From an uncultured Steroidobacter sp. (GTDB lineage Bacteria; Pseudomonadota; Gammaproteobacteria; Steroidobacterales; Steroidobacteraceae), in the NCBI RefSeq assembly GCF_937958065.1, contig NZ_CALFXI010000002.1, positions 248,001 to 312,000 on the forward strand: 64,000 nucleotides of DNA, in the 5' to 3' direction. The position numbers were made by a program, and so were the translations under genes. Below are positions 26,028 through 33,544 of this stretch, piece by piece. The notes under the pieces are model-generated. The model was not told the DNA's origin. It did not search any database and saw only the letters and a program-made list of their open reading frames with translations. Position 1 is the stretch's first letter. Every line of letters starts with the position of its first letter.

Positions 26028-26089
26028 TCCTGTCCGCATTGCGCTCACCGGCTCCTGGTTCGGGCCCGGTGGGCGCGCCCTGAGAGCTC

Positions 26090-27772
26090 ATGAAAGTCAT
26101 TCCCCTGCTGCGTGTTCGCGTTTTATTGGTTGCGTTGTTCGTGTTGCCGCTGGCGACGCTGGCGGATCAGCCGCAGCGTCCCGGCAAAGCGGGGATCGCG
26201 AGCGCGCATCAGCTGGCGACCGAAGCGGGCATGGAGATTCTTCGCCAGGGCGGCAACGCGTTCGACGCGGCAGTAGCGGTGAGTGCGGCGCTCGCAGTGG
26301 TCGAGCCGAGCAGCTCGGGCCTGGGCGGGGGCGCTTTCTGGTTGTTACATCGCTCCTCCGACGGTTTCGAAACGATGGTCGATGCGCGCGAAGTCGCGCC
26401 CAAGGCCGCCACTCACGACATGTTCCTCGATGCGCAGGGCAATGTCGTCAAAGGCCGCTCAACGTCCACCGCGCTGGCTGCGGGCATTCCGGGTGAGCCG
26501 GCCGGTTTCGAACACATTTCCAAGACGTACGGCAAGCTGCCGTTCAAGACCGTGTTGCAGCCGGCAATCCGGCTCGCACGTGACGGCTTTCCGCTGAACG
26601 AGCGGTTGCGCGGTGGCATCGTCGCCAAGCGCGAGACGTTCAATGCGGGCGCAGCGGCGAAGATATTCCTGCGCAACGGCGAGGTGCCGGCGGTCGGGAC
26701 CCTCATCAAACAACCCGAGCTGGCGAAGACGCTGACCATCCTCGCCGAGCGCGGCGCCGACGGTTTCTACAAAGGCCCGGTCGCGAAACAACTGGTCGAC
26801 GGCGTGAAGAAGATGGGCGGCATCTGGTCGCTGCAGGATCTCGCCGAATACAAAGTCAAAGAACGCAAGCCGCTGTACGGCGAATATCAGGGCGCGCGCA
26901 TCGTGACCGCGCCGCCGCCTTCATCGGGTGGCGTCGGTCTGATCAATGCGTTGAACATCCTTTCCGGCTACGACCTGAAGTCGGTGGACGTCGCAACGCG
27001 CGTGCATCTGACCGTGGAAGCGGCGCGGCGAGTGCATCGTGATCGGGCCGAATACCTGGGCGATCCGGATTTCGTGAACGTGCCGGTCGAGCAGTTGTTG
27101 AGCCCGTATTACGCCGCGGGTCAGCGCGCTTCGATTCGCATGGATCGCGCGACCCCGAGCGATTCGCTGCCCAGCATCGCTCCGGCCCCGGCGGGTCCGC
27201 AGACCACGCACTTTTCCATCATCGATGCCGACGGCAACCGAGTCGCCGGCACCATGTCGATCAACTTTTTCTTCGGCTCGGGCCTGATGGTGCCGGGCGT
27301 CGGCATTCTGCTGAACAACGAAATGGATGATTTCGTCGCCAAGGCGGGCGTGCCCAACGGCTTTCGGCTGGTGGGCGCCGAAGCGAACTCGATCGCGCCG
27401 GGCAAACGACCCTTGTCGAGCATGACGCCGACGTTCGTCGAGCGACCGGATGGCGTGATGGTGCTCGGCACTCCCGGGGGCAGCTACATCATGGGCATGG
27501 TGTTGCTCGCGACGCTGGATTGGATGCAGGGCATGTCGCCGGACGAGCTGGTGAAGAAGGGCCGCTTCCACCATCAGTACATGCCAGACGTCCTGTCGTT
27601 CGAGCCGGGTGCGCTCAGTACCGATGTGCAGGAGAGATTGAAGCAATACGGCCACAACCTGCGCGAGTCGCGGCAGCCCGGCAACATGCAGATCGTCACG
27701 TGGGACTACAAATCAGGCGAGGTCAAGGCCGTCTCTGATCCGCGCGGTGTCGGCGTCGGCGTAGTTTATTGA
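26090..27772 (+). CDS. ggt: Gamma-glutamyltransferase (gamma-glutamyltranspeptidase)
   Basis: 560 residues with a cleavable signal (LLVALFVLPLATLA before DQPQRP). It is an N-terminal nucleophile hydrolase: GMEILRQGGNAFDAAVAVS, SSSGLGGGAFWLL, and the processing/nucleophile Thr in PQTTHFSIIDADGNRVAGT, followed by GVGILLNNEMDDF and PLSSMTPTFVERPDG. The precursor cuts itself before the Thr to give large and small subunits in the periplasm. It hydrolyses or transfers the gamma-glutamyl group of glutathione. Stands alone, convergent with mutM. Confidence 0.94.
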   Translation: MKVIPLLRVRVLLVALFVLPLATLADQPQRPGKAGIASAHQLATEAGMEILRQGGNAFDAAVAVSAALAVVEPSSSGLGGGAFWLLHRSSDGFETMVDAREVAPKAATHDMFLDAQGNVVKGRSTSTALAAGIPGEPAGFEHISKTYGKLPFKTVLQPAIRLARDGFPLNERLRGGIVAKRETFNAGAAAKIFLRNGEVPAVGTLIKQPELAKTLTILAERGADGFYKGPVAKQLVDGVKKMGGIWSLQDLAEYKVKERKPLYGEYQGARIVTAPPPSSGGVGLINALNILSGYDLKSVDVATRVHLTVEAARRVHRDRAEYLGDPDFVNVPVEQLLSPYYAAGQRASIRMDRATPSDSLPSIAPAPAGPQTTHFSIIDADGNRVAGTMSINFFFGSGLMVPGVGILLNNEMDDFVAKAGVPNGFRLVGAEANSIAPGKRPLSSMTPTFVERPDGVMVLGTPGGSYIMGMVLLATLDWMQGMSPDELVKKGRFHHQYMPDVLSFEPGALSTDVQERLKQYGHNLRESRQPGNMQIVTWDYKSGEVKAVSDPRGVGVGVVY

Positions 27773-27856
27773 TCGACGTTGGGATTCAACGCGCCGCCTG
27801 AGACAGCCGTCCAATGTGCTCGCGCGCCGCTGCCCATTGCTGCCAACCAATTGTTC

Positions 27857-27879
27857 GCGCCGCGCCGGAGGCGCGGCGC
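27857..27879. terminator. GC-rich hairpin between ggt and mutM
   Basis: GCGCCGCGCC (27857-27866), loop GGA, GGCGCGGCGC (27870-27879): a perfect 10-bp stem between convergent genes. There is no T run, so it may be a weak terminator or an mRNA 3'-end stabiliser. Confidence 0.5.
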
Positions 27880-27923
27880 ATATCAATTCAACTCAGCGCG
27901 GCATCCCGTCAGGGATGCGAGCG

Positions 27924-28739
27924 CTACTTCTGACACTGCGGGCAGAAGTACGTCGAGCGCTGCCCCTGCACGAAATGTTTGATCGGTGTCTTGCACACTC
28001 GACACGGATCCTTGGTGCGCTCGTACACGAACAGTTTCTGCCGGAAGTAGCCGGGCATGCCTTCCGGGTTGATGTAATCGCGCAGCGTCGTGCCGCCTTC
28101 GCGGATCGCGTCTTTCAGCACGTCCTTGATCGCTTTCACCAACGCATCGAATTCAGCCCGCTTGAGCCGGCCCGCGGCGCGGCGGGGACGCACACCGGCC
28201 CGAAACAGTGCTTCGCTCGCGTAAATGTTTCCTACGCCGACCACGACCTGGCCGTTCATCAGCAATTGCTTGATCGCCACGCTGCGCCCCTTCGCGGCCC
28301 GCGCCAGATACTCGCCGTCGAACTCGTCCGAGAGCGGTTCCGGCGCCAGCGATTTCAGCAATTTGTGCTGCAGCGGATCGCCGTCGTCCCATAGCAGGCA
28401 GCCGAACCGGCGGGGATCGTTGAAGCGCAGGCACTGCCCGGTGCTCATGACGATGTCGACGTGGTCGTGCATGGACGGCGGCGTCGAGGCGGGCAGCACT
28501 CGCAGGCTGCCCGACATGCCCAGATGCAGGATCATGCTGCCGCGCTCCAGATCGAACACCAGATACTTCGCGCGCCGGCGCAGCTGAAGCACGCGCTGCC
28601 CGGCCGCCAGCTCGGGCAGCTCTTTCGGAATGCGCCAGCGCAAGCGCGGCTCGCGGACGATGACCCTCTGGATGGCATGGCCGACGACCGAGGCTTGGAT
28701 GCCGCGGCGGGTGGTTTCTACTTCAGGAAGTTCAGGCAT
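27924..28739 (-). CDS. mutM: Formamidopyrimidine-DNA glycosylase
   Basis: 271 residues, beginning PELPEVETTRRG with the catalytic Pro2 and Glu3. The helix-two-turn-helix segment (LLMNGQVVVGVGNIYASEAL) and the C-terminal zinc finger (CRVCKTPIKHFVQGQRST, then YFCPQCQK) are intact. It removes 8-oxoguanine and formamidopyrimidines and nicks the abasic site. Standard length. Divergent from the desaturase gene. Confidence 0.96.
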   Translation of the reverse strand: MPELPEVETTRRGIQASVVGHAIQRVIVREPRLRWRIPKELPELAAGQRVLQLRRRAKYLVFDLERGSMILHLGMSGSLRVLPASTPPSMHDHVDIVMSTGQCLRFNDPRRFGCLLWDDGDPLQHKLLKSLAPEPLSDEFDGEYLARAAKGRSVAIKQLLMNGQVVVGVGNIYASEALFRAGVRPRRAAGRLKRAEFDALVKAIKDVLKDAIREGGTTLRDYINPEGMPGYFRQKLFVYERTKDPCRVCKTPIKHFVQGQRSTYFCPQCQK

Positions 28740-28854
28740 GGGATGCCGCTGCTCAGGGATTGGCTCATTTGTGGGGGCTTTCCAGCTCCGTTATAGTCCG
28801 GCGACGGGTTTTTTCTCCAATCCTGTAAGCTTTGCGTCCGATGCAGGGGCACCA

Positions 28855-30045
28855 GTGAACGTCGATTTTCTGTACGGCATTTTGAATCTGAGCTTCTGGG
28901 AATACGTGCTGGTGACCTTCGTGTCGATCCAGATCACGTTCATGGGCGTGACGCTGTATCTGCACCGGGATGCCACGCATCGCAGTCTCGATCTGCACCC
29001 GGCCTTGCGCCACTTCTTCCGTTTCTGGCTGTGGATGACCTCGGGCATCATCACCAAGGAATGGGTGGCCGTGCATCGCAAGCACCACGCCCGTTGCGAA
29101 ACGCCGGAAGATCCGCACAGCCCGGTGATCGTCGGCTTGAAGAAGGTGCTGCTGGAAGGCGCCGAGCTGTACCAGGCGGCGGCCCGCGATCCGGAAGTGC
29201 GCGAGAAGTTCGGTCGCGGCACGCCCGACGACTGGATGGAGCGCAACGTCTACTCCAAGTACCGGAACATGGGCATCGTGCTGCTGATCGTCATCGATCT
29301 GCTGCTGTTCGGCGTGCCCGGCATCATCGTGATGGCCGCGCAGCTGATGGCCAATCCGCTGCTGGCGGCCGGCGTGGTCAATGGCGTCGGCCATTACTAC
29401 GGCTACCGCAACTTCGAGTGCGCCGATGCGGCTCGCAATGTGATGCCGTGGGGCTTCCTGCTCGCCGGCGAAGAACTGCACAACAATCACCATGCGTTCC
29501 CCAGCTCCGCCAAGTTCTCGGTGCAGCGCTGGGAATTCGATATCGGCTGGCTCTACATCTGCGTCTTCAAGGCCCTGGGGCTGGCTCGCGTTCTGCGAAC
29601 CGCGCCGGAGCCGCTGAAGGTCGAGCCTCGCGGGCACATCGATCTGGAGAACGTGCGCGCGGTCATCGTGAATCGCATGCATGTGCTGCGTGACTACACT
29701 CGCCACGTGACATTGCCCGTCTTCCGCGAAGAGCTGCGCAATGCCCGCGGTGTGTTGACCGGTCAGGTTCGCAAGCTGCTGGTCCGCGAGCCGACGCTGC
29801 TCGACACGCAGGCCCGCTCGCGATTGAGCGAAGTGCTGGCCTCGAATCAGACGCTCAAGACCGTCCACGAATTCCGCGAGCGCCTGGCGGTGATGTGGAG
29901 CGGCGCGCACATGAGCAACGAAAAGCTCATCCAGCACCTGCGGGAGCTGATCGCGCAGGCCGAAGCCAGCGGCATCAAAGTCCTGCAGGACTTCGCCAAC
30001 ACGCTGCGCAGCTACTCCATGCCGATGCAGCCGCACGCCGCCTGA
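28855..30045 (+). CDS. Membrane fatty-acid desaturase (acyl-CoA/lipid desaturase family)
   Basis: 396 residues from a GTG at 28855, with AGGGG six bases upstream; the frame stays open upstream to 28630 but that part is antisense to mutM. Three His boxes are clear: HRDATHRSLDLH, HRKHH and HNNHH, with hydrophobic pairs between them (VLVTFVSIQITFMGVTLYL, MGIVLLIVIDLLLFGVPGII). It introduces a double bond in membrane acyl chains using di-iron and oxygen. The C-terminal about 100 residues after the last His box (from EPLKVEPRGHIDLENV) form an extra helical domain not needed for the core fold. Confidence 0.93.
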   Translation: MNVDFLYGILNLSFWEYVLVTFVSIQITFMGVTLYLHRDATHRSLDLHPALRHFFRFWLWMTSGIITKEWVAVHRKHHARCETPEDPHSPVIVGLKKVLLEGAELYQAAARDPEVREKFGRGTPDDWMERNVYSKYRNMGIVLLIVIDLLLFGVPGIIVMAAQLMANPLLAAGVVNGVGHYYGYRNFECADAARNVMPWGFLLAGEELHNNHHAFPSSAKFSVQRWEFDIGWLYICVFKALGLARVLRTAPEPLKVEPRGHIDLENVRAVIVNRMHVLRDYTRHVTLPVFREELRNARGVLTGQVRKLLVREPTLLDTQARSRLSEVLASNQTLKTVHEFRERLAVMWSGAHMSNEKLIQHLRELIAQAEASGIKVLQDFANTLRSYSMPMQPHAA

Positions 30046-30070
30046 GCTCCGGGCGTTGTCCTGATCGAAG

Positions 30071-30095
30071 AAGCCCGCCGCAAGGCGGGCTTTTT
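30071..30095 (+). terminator. Rho-independent terminator after the desaturase gene
   Basis: GCCCGCC, loop GCAA, GGCGGGC, then TTTTT, about 28 bp after the stop codon. Confidence 0.9.
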
Positions 30096-30136
30096 GTTGG
30101 CAGGGTCTCCGTCCCCTTGTTGATTCCCGAAAAAGC

Positions 30137-30162
30137 AAAAGGCCCACCGAAGTGGGCCTTTT
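30137..30162. terminator. Bidirectional terminator between desaturase and rpmG
   Basis: AAAAGGCCCAC (30137-30147), loop CGAA, GTGGGCCTTTT (30152-30162). The A and T runs on the two sides let it serve the leftward rpmBG operon and back up the desaturase terminator. Confidence 0.9.
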
Positions 30163-30203
30163 GACAATCAGCCAAGCGACCCGCCGCCAGCGGGCCTGCC
30201 GGG

Positions 30204-30359
30204 TTACTTGATCTTCGCTTCCTTGTAGGCCACGTGCTTGCGGGCCTTCGGATCGAATTTGCGCACTTCCATCTTGTCCGGATGCAGGCGCTTGTTCTTG
30301 GTGGTGGTGTAGTAGTGGCCAGTGCCGGCCGTGGACACGAGCTTGATCTTTTCGCGCAT
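30204..30359 (-). CDS. rpmG: 50S ribosomal protein L33
   Basis: 51 residues: MREKIKLVSTAGTGHYYTTT at the start and KFDPKARKHVAYKEAKIK at the end, matching the cysteine-free L33 of gammaproteobacteria. It follows rpmB by 19 bp and ends before the bidirectional terminator. Confidence 0.97.
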   Translation of the reverse strand: MREKIKLVSTAGTGHYYTTTKNKRLHPDKMEVRKFDPKARKHVAYKEAKIK

Positions 30360-30378
30360 GGCTTGAGGCTCCTACTGG

Positions 30379-30615
30379 TTAGAGCGCGACGCCCTTGGCG
30401 CGCAGCTCGGCAACGACGGTCTCGATGCCCTTCTTCTCGATGGTGCGCAGGCCGTGGGTCGACACGCGCAGGCTGACGAAGCGGCGCTCGCTCTCGACCC
30501 AGAAGCGCTGCACGTGCAGGTTGGGGAGGAAGCGGCGACGACGCTTGTTGTTGGCGTGTGACACGGTGTTACCGGTCATCGGCCCTTTGCCGGTGATCTG
30601 ACAGACTCTGGACAT
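30379..30615 (-). CDS. rpmB: 50S ribosomal protein L28
   Basis: 78 residues, standard length for L28: MSRVCQITGKGPMTGNTVSH, the basic NNKRRRRFLPNLH, and RVSTHGLRTIEKKGIETVV. It is the first gene of the rpmB-rpmG pair. In E. coli this pair lies next to radC; here a degraded radC copy lies upstream and the intact one 5 kb further on. Confidence 0.97.
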   Translation of the reverse strand: MSRVCQITGKGPMTGNTVSHANNKRRRRFLPNLHVQRFWVESERRFVSLRVSTHGLRTIEKKGIETVVAELRAKGVAL

Positions 30616-30743
30616 GGCGGATTTCCTAATCTGAAGGCGGCCAGCACCCAGGCTGGGGGCCTAAAAACGAGTCGCGCTTTATACCAGCCGCGGCCGGCTT
30701 AGGGAAGCCGTCAACGCCGCGAAAATGCCTGAAAGGCGTTCTT

Positions 30744-30912
30744 TCATAACCAGCCCCGCTCCGCGAAGGACTCACAGACCCCGTCGCCGACGATGAGATG
30801 GTCCAAAACCTTGATGTCCACCAGCGCCAGCGCGTCCCGCAGGCGGACGGTGATCCTCCGGTCCTCCGCACTGGGTTCCGCAATTCCGGAAGGGTGGTTG
30901 TGCACCAGGATC
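30744..30912 (-). pseudogene. 3' fragment of a split radC copy
   Basis: Encodes ILVHNHPSGIAEPSAEDRR through VDIKVLDHLIVGDGVCESFA to GWL and a stop: the C-terminal half of the JAB/MPN domain of RadC with the HxH metal motif. It matches the same part of the intact radC at 35243-35926 closely. Homology stops abruptly near 30912 where foreign DNA begins, and resumes with the preceding codons (NAAAL) at 33791. The piece has no start of its own; the upstream Met-Glu-Lys-Arg is island sequence. It sits next to rpmBG, which is the ancestral place for radC. Confidence 0.88.
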
Positions 30913-31069
30913 AATACTCGCTTTTCCATATCGTCTCAAGTTGTCTCGCGGTGGCAATAACCGGCTGATTGATATCGATTTCTCCGTCCCGTTATGTCCC
31001 ATCGAGCTTCTACAAATCCCATCGATATGCGGGCACGCTTGCGGGTACCTGGGCCAGTACCAAAATACT

Positions 31070-31560
31070 ATGCCGCTTACCGATACCCGCATTCGATCGG
31101 CCAAGGCCACCGAGAACGTGAAGCTTTCCGATGGGGGCGGCCTCCATCTGGAGGTGCGTACCAACGGCACTCGGCTATGGCGATACCGATATCGACTGGC
31201 CGGCAAGAAGAACATGTTCGCCGTCGGTGCTTACCCGGAAGTGTCGTTAGCCGAAGCTCGCGAAGACCGGGATGCGGCCCGCAAGCTGGTGAAGCAGGGC
31301 ATCCACCCGTCGCACCGGCGTCGCTCCGATCGGGTCAGAGCCGCGTATGAGCATGCGAATACTTGGAGGCGGTAGCTGGCGAGTGGCTGGCCGCAGCCAA
31401 GCCGCACTGGGCTGCGCGAACTTACAACCAGCGGCTCAACCTACTGGTCAGCGATGCGCACGTAGGTGCTTTGCCCATGAGGCAGGTGACGCCAGCACAC
31501 GCGCATGCCATTGTCTCCCTGATCCACGCTCGAACTCCGAGGCATTCAGGCACGCTGTGA
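31070..31560 (+). pseudogene. P4-type tyrosine integrase remnant, frameshifted and lacking the catalytic domain
   Basis: The first part (31070-31375) encodes the N-terminal arm-binding DUF4102 domain: MPLTDTRIRSAKATENVKLS, GGGLHLEVRTNGTRLWRYRY, then FAVGAYPEVSLAEARE. A frame change near 31350 puts the core-binding domain (VAGEWLAAAKPHWAARTYNQ, MRQVTPAHAHAIVSLI) in another frame up to 31560. The catalytic domain with its Arg, His and Tyr residues is missing, so the element can no longer move by itself. Confidence 0.82.
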
Positions 31561-32059
31561 TCGACTGCAGTGGGCATGAAGCCTTAACCCTTGGCGGGCG
31601 ATTTCGGAAGTCGGGGACGGCGCTCCGCGCTTTCAGAGGGATTTACTAGAACGTCCTAAAGCCCATTGCCGACGGTATCAAAAGAAAGTTTCGTTCTTGC
31701 AGCTAGCATCGTGCTGGCTATCAGCAGGGTGGTCTCTTCGTTTGCCAACCATTCCGTGGGCTTCAAGGGAGCTAACCGCCGCCTTCCTGGCGACTGCGCT
31801 TCGCTCGGGCGCGTAGCAAAGGAACGCGTTGCATGAATGTGATTTGAGCCCTCTTCCCAAGGCAAATCTCACGACCCAGCTCCGCCCGGGTTTTTTGTGC
31901 CCGCTGAGAAATGAAACATCAATTGATGTTGGCAGGGTTACACTAGGTCGTATCGGCCTGCTCGAACGGCTCGATGCCCACTTCCTGGGAAAGCATTTCA
32001 CAAGTCAGGCGAGCAAGAAGACGAGTACTCTTCCGTCGCCCCAGTTTAGGTTCGCTGCT
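31561..32059. other. About 500 bp without a recognisable gene
   Basis: Short ORFs on both strands have no family resemblance and are probably decayed sequence of the inserted element. The stretch contains the perfect 16-bp palindrome AACATCAATTGATGTT (31915-31930). At its right end begin short tandem repeats (AGGTTCGCTGC twice, 32048-32058 and 32062-32072; GACATAGGC twice at 32091-32108) that run into the chaperone 3' end. Confidence 0.5.
31915..31930. promoter_or_regulatory. Orphan perfect 16-bp palindrome
   Basis: AACATCAATTGATGTT is AT-rich in a GC-rich genome and looks like a dimeric repressor site. It is not adjacent to the start of any intact gene, so it may be the operator of a lost gene of the element. 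Confidence 0.4.
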
Positions 32060-32605
32060 TCAGGTTCGCTGCGCTTGCGGCGCTTCGAGGGACATAGGCG
32101 ACATAGGCGATTTGCTTTCGGAAGATGCTGGCTTTTGCCTTACCCGGAACATGGGCAGGGCAATAGACGGCAGCCTAGATCTCGCCAGCGTGCTCTGAAC
32201 GTATTCTCGCCAGTACGGCCAGACATGGAAAACGATATTCTCGCCGAAGGCGGAAACGATTTCTGACGATGGTGCCTCTTCAGACTTGACCAAATAATCG
32301 GCCGCAAACACGCATTCGATCTCGGCCAACATGTGTTCCGCGATGTTCTTCTCGCTTGCATCCGCACGCAAAGCGCGGAAGCCGGTGTTCACGAAGCAGC
32401 GAAGAACTTGGGTTTCGTTTCCATGGCCGTCCCCGCGTCGTTGGAGCATCACCTCTGGATCGATATGATGGCGTAGCTGGAAACTTACTGACTCGAGTGT
32501 CTCCTGCGGATTGTGGTCACGCACAACGGTGTGCCGCGCCTCCACCAGGAACACGTCCTGGATCGAGAGCATCGCCACCGCCATTTCGTGGGCGCTGCTC
32601 GTCAC
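32060..32605 (-). CDS. SecB-like chaperone of a toxin-antitoxin-chaperone module
   Basis: 181 residues from a GTG at 32605 that overlaps the antitoxin stop (GTGA), with GGAGG four bases upstream. It has the SecB fold pattern: a strand with LESVSFQLRHHIDPEV, then IECVFAADYLVKSEEAPSSE, then VWPYWREYVQSTLARSRLPS followed by IALPMF. The last segment closely resembles PYIREYV...LALPPLTL of the mycobacterial TAC chaperone and, less closely, the matching segment of housekeeping SecB. In TAC systems the chaperone binds the antitoxin C-terminus, lets it fold and prevents its breakdown. The final about 20 residues (with SPMSPMS) come from short tandem repeats in the DNA and may be recent slippage. Third gene of the operon. 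Confidence 0.85.
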   Translation of the reverse strand: MTSSAHEMAVAMLSIQDVFLVEARHTVVRDHNPQETLESVSFQLRHHIDPEVMLQRRGDGHGNETQVLRCFVNTGFRALRADASEKNIAEHMLAEIECVFAADYLVKSEEAPSSEIVSAFGENIVFHVWPYWREYVQSTLARSRLPSIALPMFRVRQKPASSESKSPMSPMSLEAPQAQRT

Positions 32606-33189
32606 GCTACCTCCAACTCCGCGGGCGTTGTCCATTCTGGTTGATTTGCAACGATGTCAGCCTGATCGGCATAGGCGAAGCGTGCTGTGCGATCCTGGTG
32701 CACATTGAGGTCCTCCCACTCGCTAGAGACATTCGTGAGATTTCCACGCACGAAAACGCCCCTAACTGCGAAGCTCGTAACCTTCTTCGGTTTCAGTGCA
32801 GAGATCACGAAGGGATACGCAGAAACGACGCGAAGGAGTCGATCCATGGCCGCGCTTTGAAGAACGTCCCCACGCTCATACTTAGAGAATGCGTTCGCGC
32901 CTCCGCCGAACAATTCAGCGGCTTGAGGTTGAGATAGGCGAAGCTTTTCGCGGATGCGACGAATCTCGGCGCCACTCAGGAGGCCCTCCTCACGGCGTTT
33001 CGCATCGGCAATCAGGACCTGATTGAGGCGCGCCTGCTCCGGCAGCACCGGATCCGCGCCGCACAGCGAGCAACGACTACGATGCAGGCCATCGACTCGA
33101 ATCTGCTTGTTGCCGTTCTGGAAAGAATCGCTGTAAAGCTCCGTGTGAAGCTCGCCCTCGTCACAGACGATGCAATATTCAGTTGCCAT
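32602..33189 (-). CDS. MqsA-like antitoxin with a C-terminal chaperone-dependence extension
   Basis: 195 residues from the ATG at 33189, which overlaps the toxin stop (TGATG), with GAGGGG upstream. The N-terminal zinc-binding domain has YCIVC and SRCSLCG. Residues about 70-125 are the helix-turn-helix (SGAEIRRIREKLRLSQPQAA, GGGANAFSKYERGDV), as in MqsA/YgiT proteins. Canonical MqsA ends near residue 131; here about 63 further residues follow (from SALKPKKVTSFAVRG to the tail QPEWTTPAELEVA). Such extensions in TAC antitoxins are the chaperone-addiction region. It should neutralise the upstream toxin, repress the operon and depend on the SecB-like protein for stability. The last function is inferred from gene order and the extension. 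Confidence 0.87.
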   Translation of the reverse strand: MATEYCIVCDEGELHTELYSDSFQNGNKQIRVDGLHRSRCSLCGADPVLPEQARLNQVLIADAKRREEGLLSGAEIRRIREKLRLSQPQAAELFGGGANAFSKYERGDVLQSAAMDRLLRVVSAYPFVISALKPKKVTSFAVRGVFVRGNLTNVSSEWEDLNVHQDRTARFAYADQADIVANQPEWTTPAELEVA

Positions 33190-33536
33190 CACATTTGCCC
33201 CTCAACGTGAAAAGACCAAAGTGTGACTGTCAAACATCCTCTCGCGAGACGAAACTTGATGTAGAGATCATCGTCGTGTTTGGTGGGACCAGTTACCGAG
33301 AGCTTGTACACATCGCACCAGCCCGGAATTCCTTCGTAGCGTCCAGATCTGTCGAATTCTTTATCCGTGAGCATTGCGAGACAGTCGCACACGTCCTGGT
33401 GGGAATAGTTGAGGTTATCTCGGTCCTTCACAACACTCGACGAGCGATAACCGACGCTCCCGGCCTTAGCCAGCGCGATAACCTGCGTCAAATCGTACGC
33501 GGGATAGTTCCGTGTTTCCGTGAACGGGGTAACCAT
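33189..33536 (-). CDS. MqsR-like mRNA interferase toxin
   Basis: 115 residues. It matches the MqsR/YgiU family: YDLTQVIALAKAGSVGY at the N-terminus, LAMLTDKEFDRSGRY, then GWCDVYKLSV, DDLYIKFRLARG and a closing CLTVTLWSFH. E. coli MqsR cuts mRNA mainly at GCU and has Lys56, Gln68 and Tyr81 in the active site. By alignment these are Arg, Cys and Tyr here, so activity is likely but the cleavage preference may differ. The start codon lies inside the operator palindrome 33530-33544. First gene of the three-gene operon. Confidence 0.85.
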   Translation of the reverse strand: MVTPFTETRNYPAYDLTQVIALAKAGSVGYRSSSVVKDRDNLNYSHQDVCDCLAMLTDKEFDRSGRYEGIPGWCDVYKLSVTGPTKHDDDLYIKFRLARGCLTVTLWSFHVEGQM

Positions 33537-33544
33537 TATGGTTA
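33530..33544. promoter_or_regulatory. MqsA-type operator on the toxin start codon
   Basis: TAACCATTATGGTTA is a perfect inverted repeat around a central T. It has the same TAACC-N5-GGTTA frame as the E. coli mqsRA operator TAACCTTTTAGGTTA. It includes the toxin ATG, so bound antitoxin could block both transcription and access to the start region. Similarity is seen in the sequence; binding is inferred. Confidence 0.75.

Noticed and set aside
28630..28854. A 75-codon N-terminal extension of the desaturase.
   Set aside because: It overlaps mutM on the other strand, is Arg/Trp/Ser-rich, and the GTG at 28855 has a ribosome site and the right family length.
30744..30929. A complete 61-residue small RadC-like protein.
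   Set aside because: Its first residues come from island sequence, it lacks half of the JAB domain, and it aligns as the broken 3' end of radC.
31678..32001. A 107-codon minus-strand ORF in the inserted element.
   Set aside because: No family resemblance and no ribosome site; other frames show equally weak fragments, so this is probably decayed DNA.
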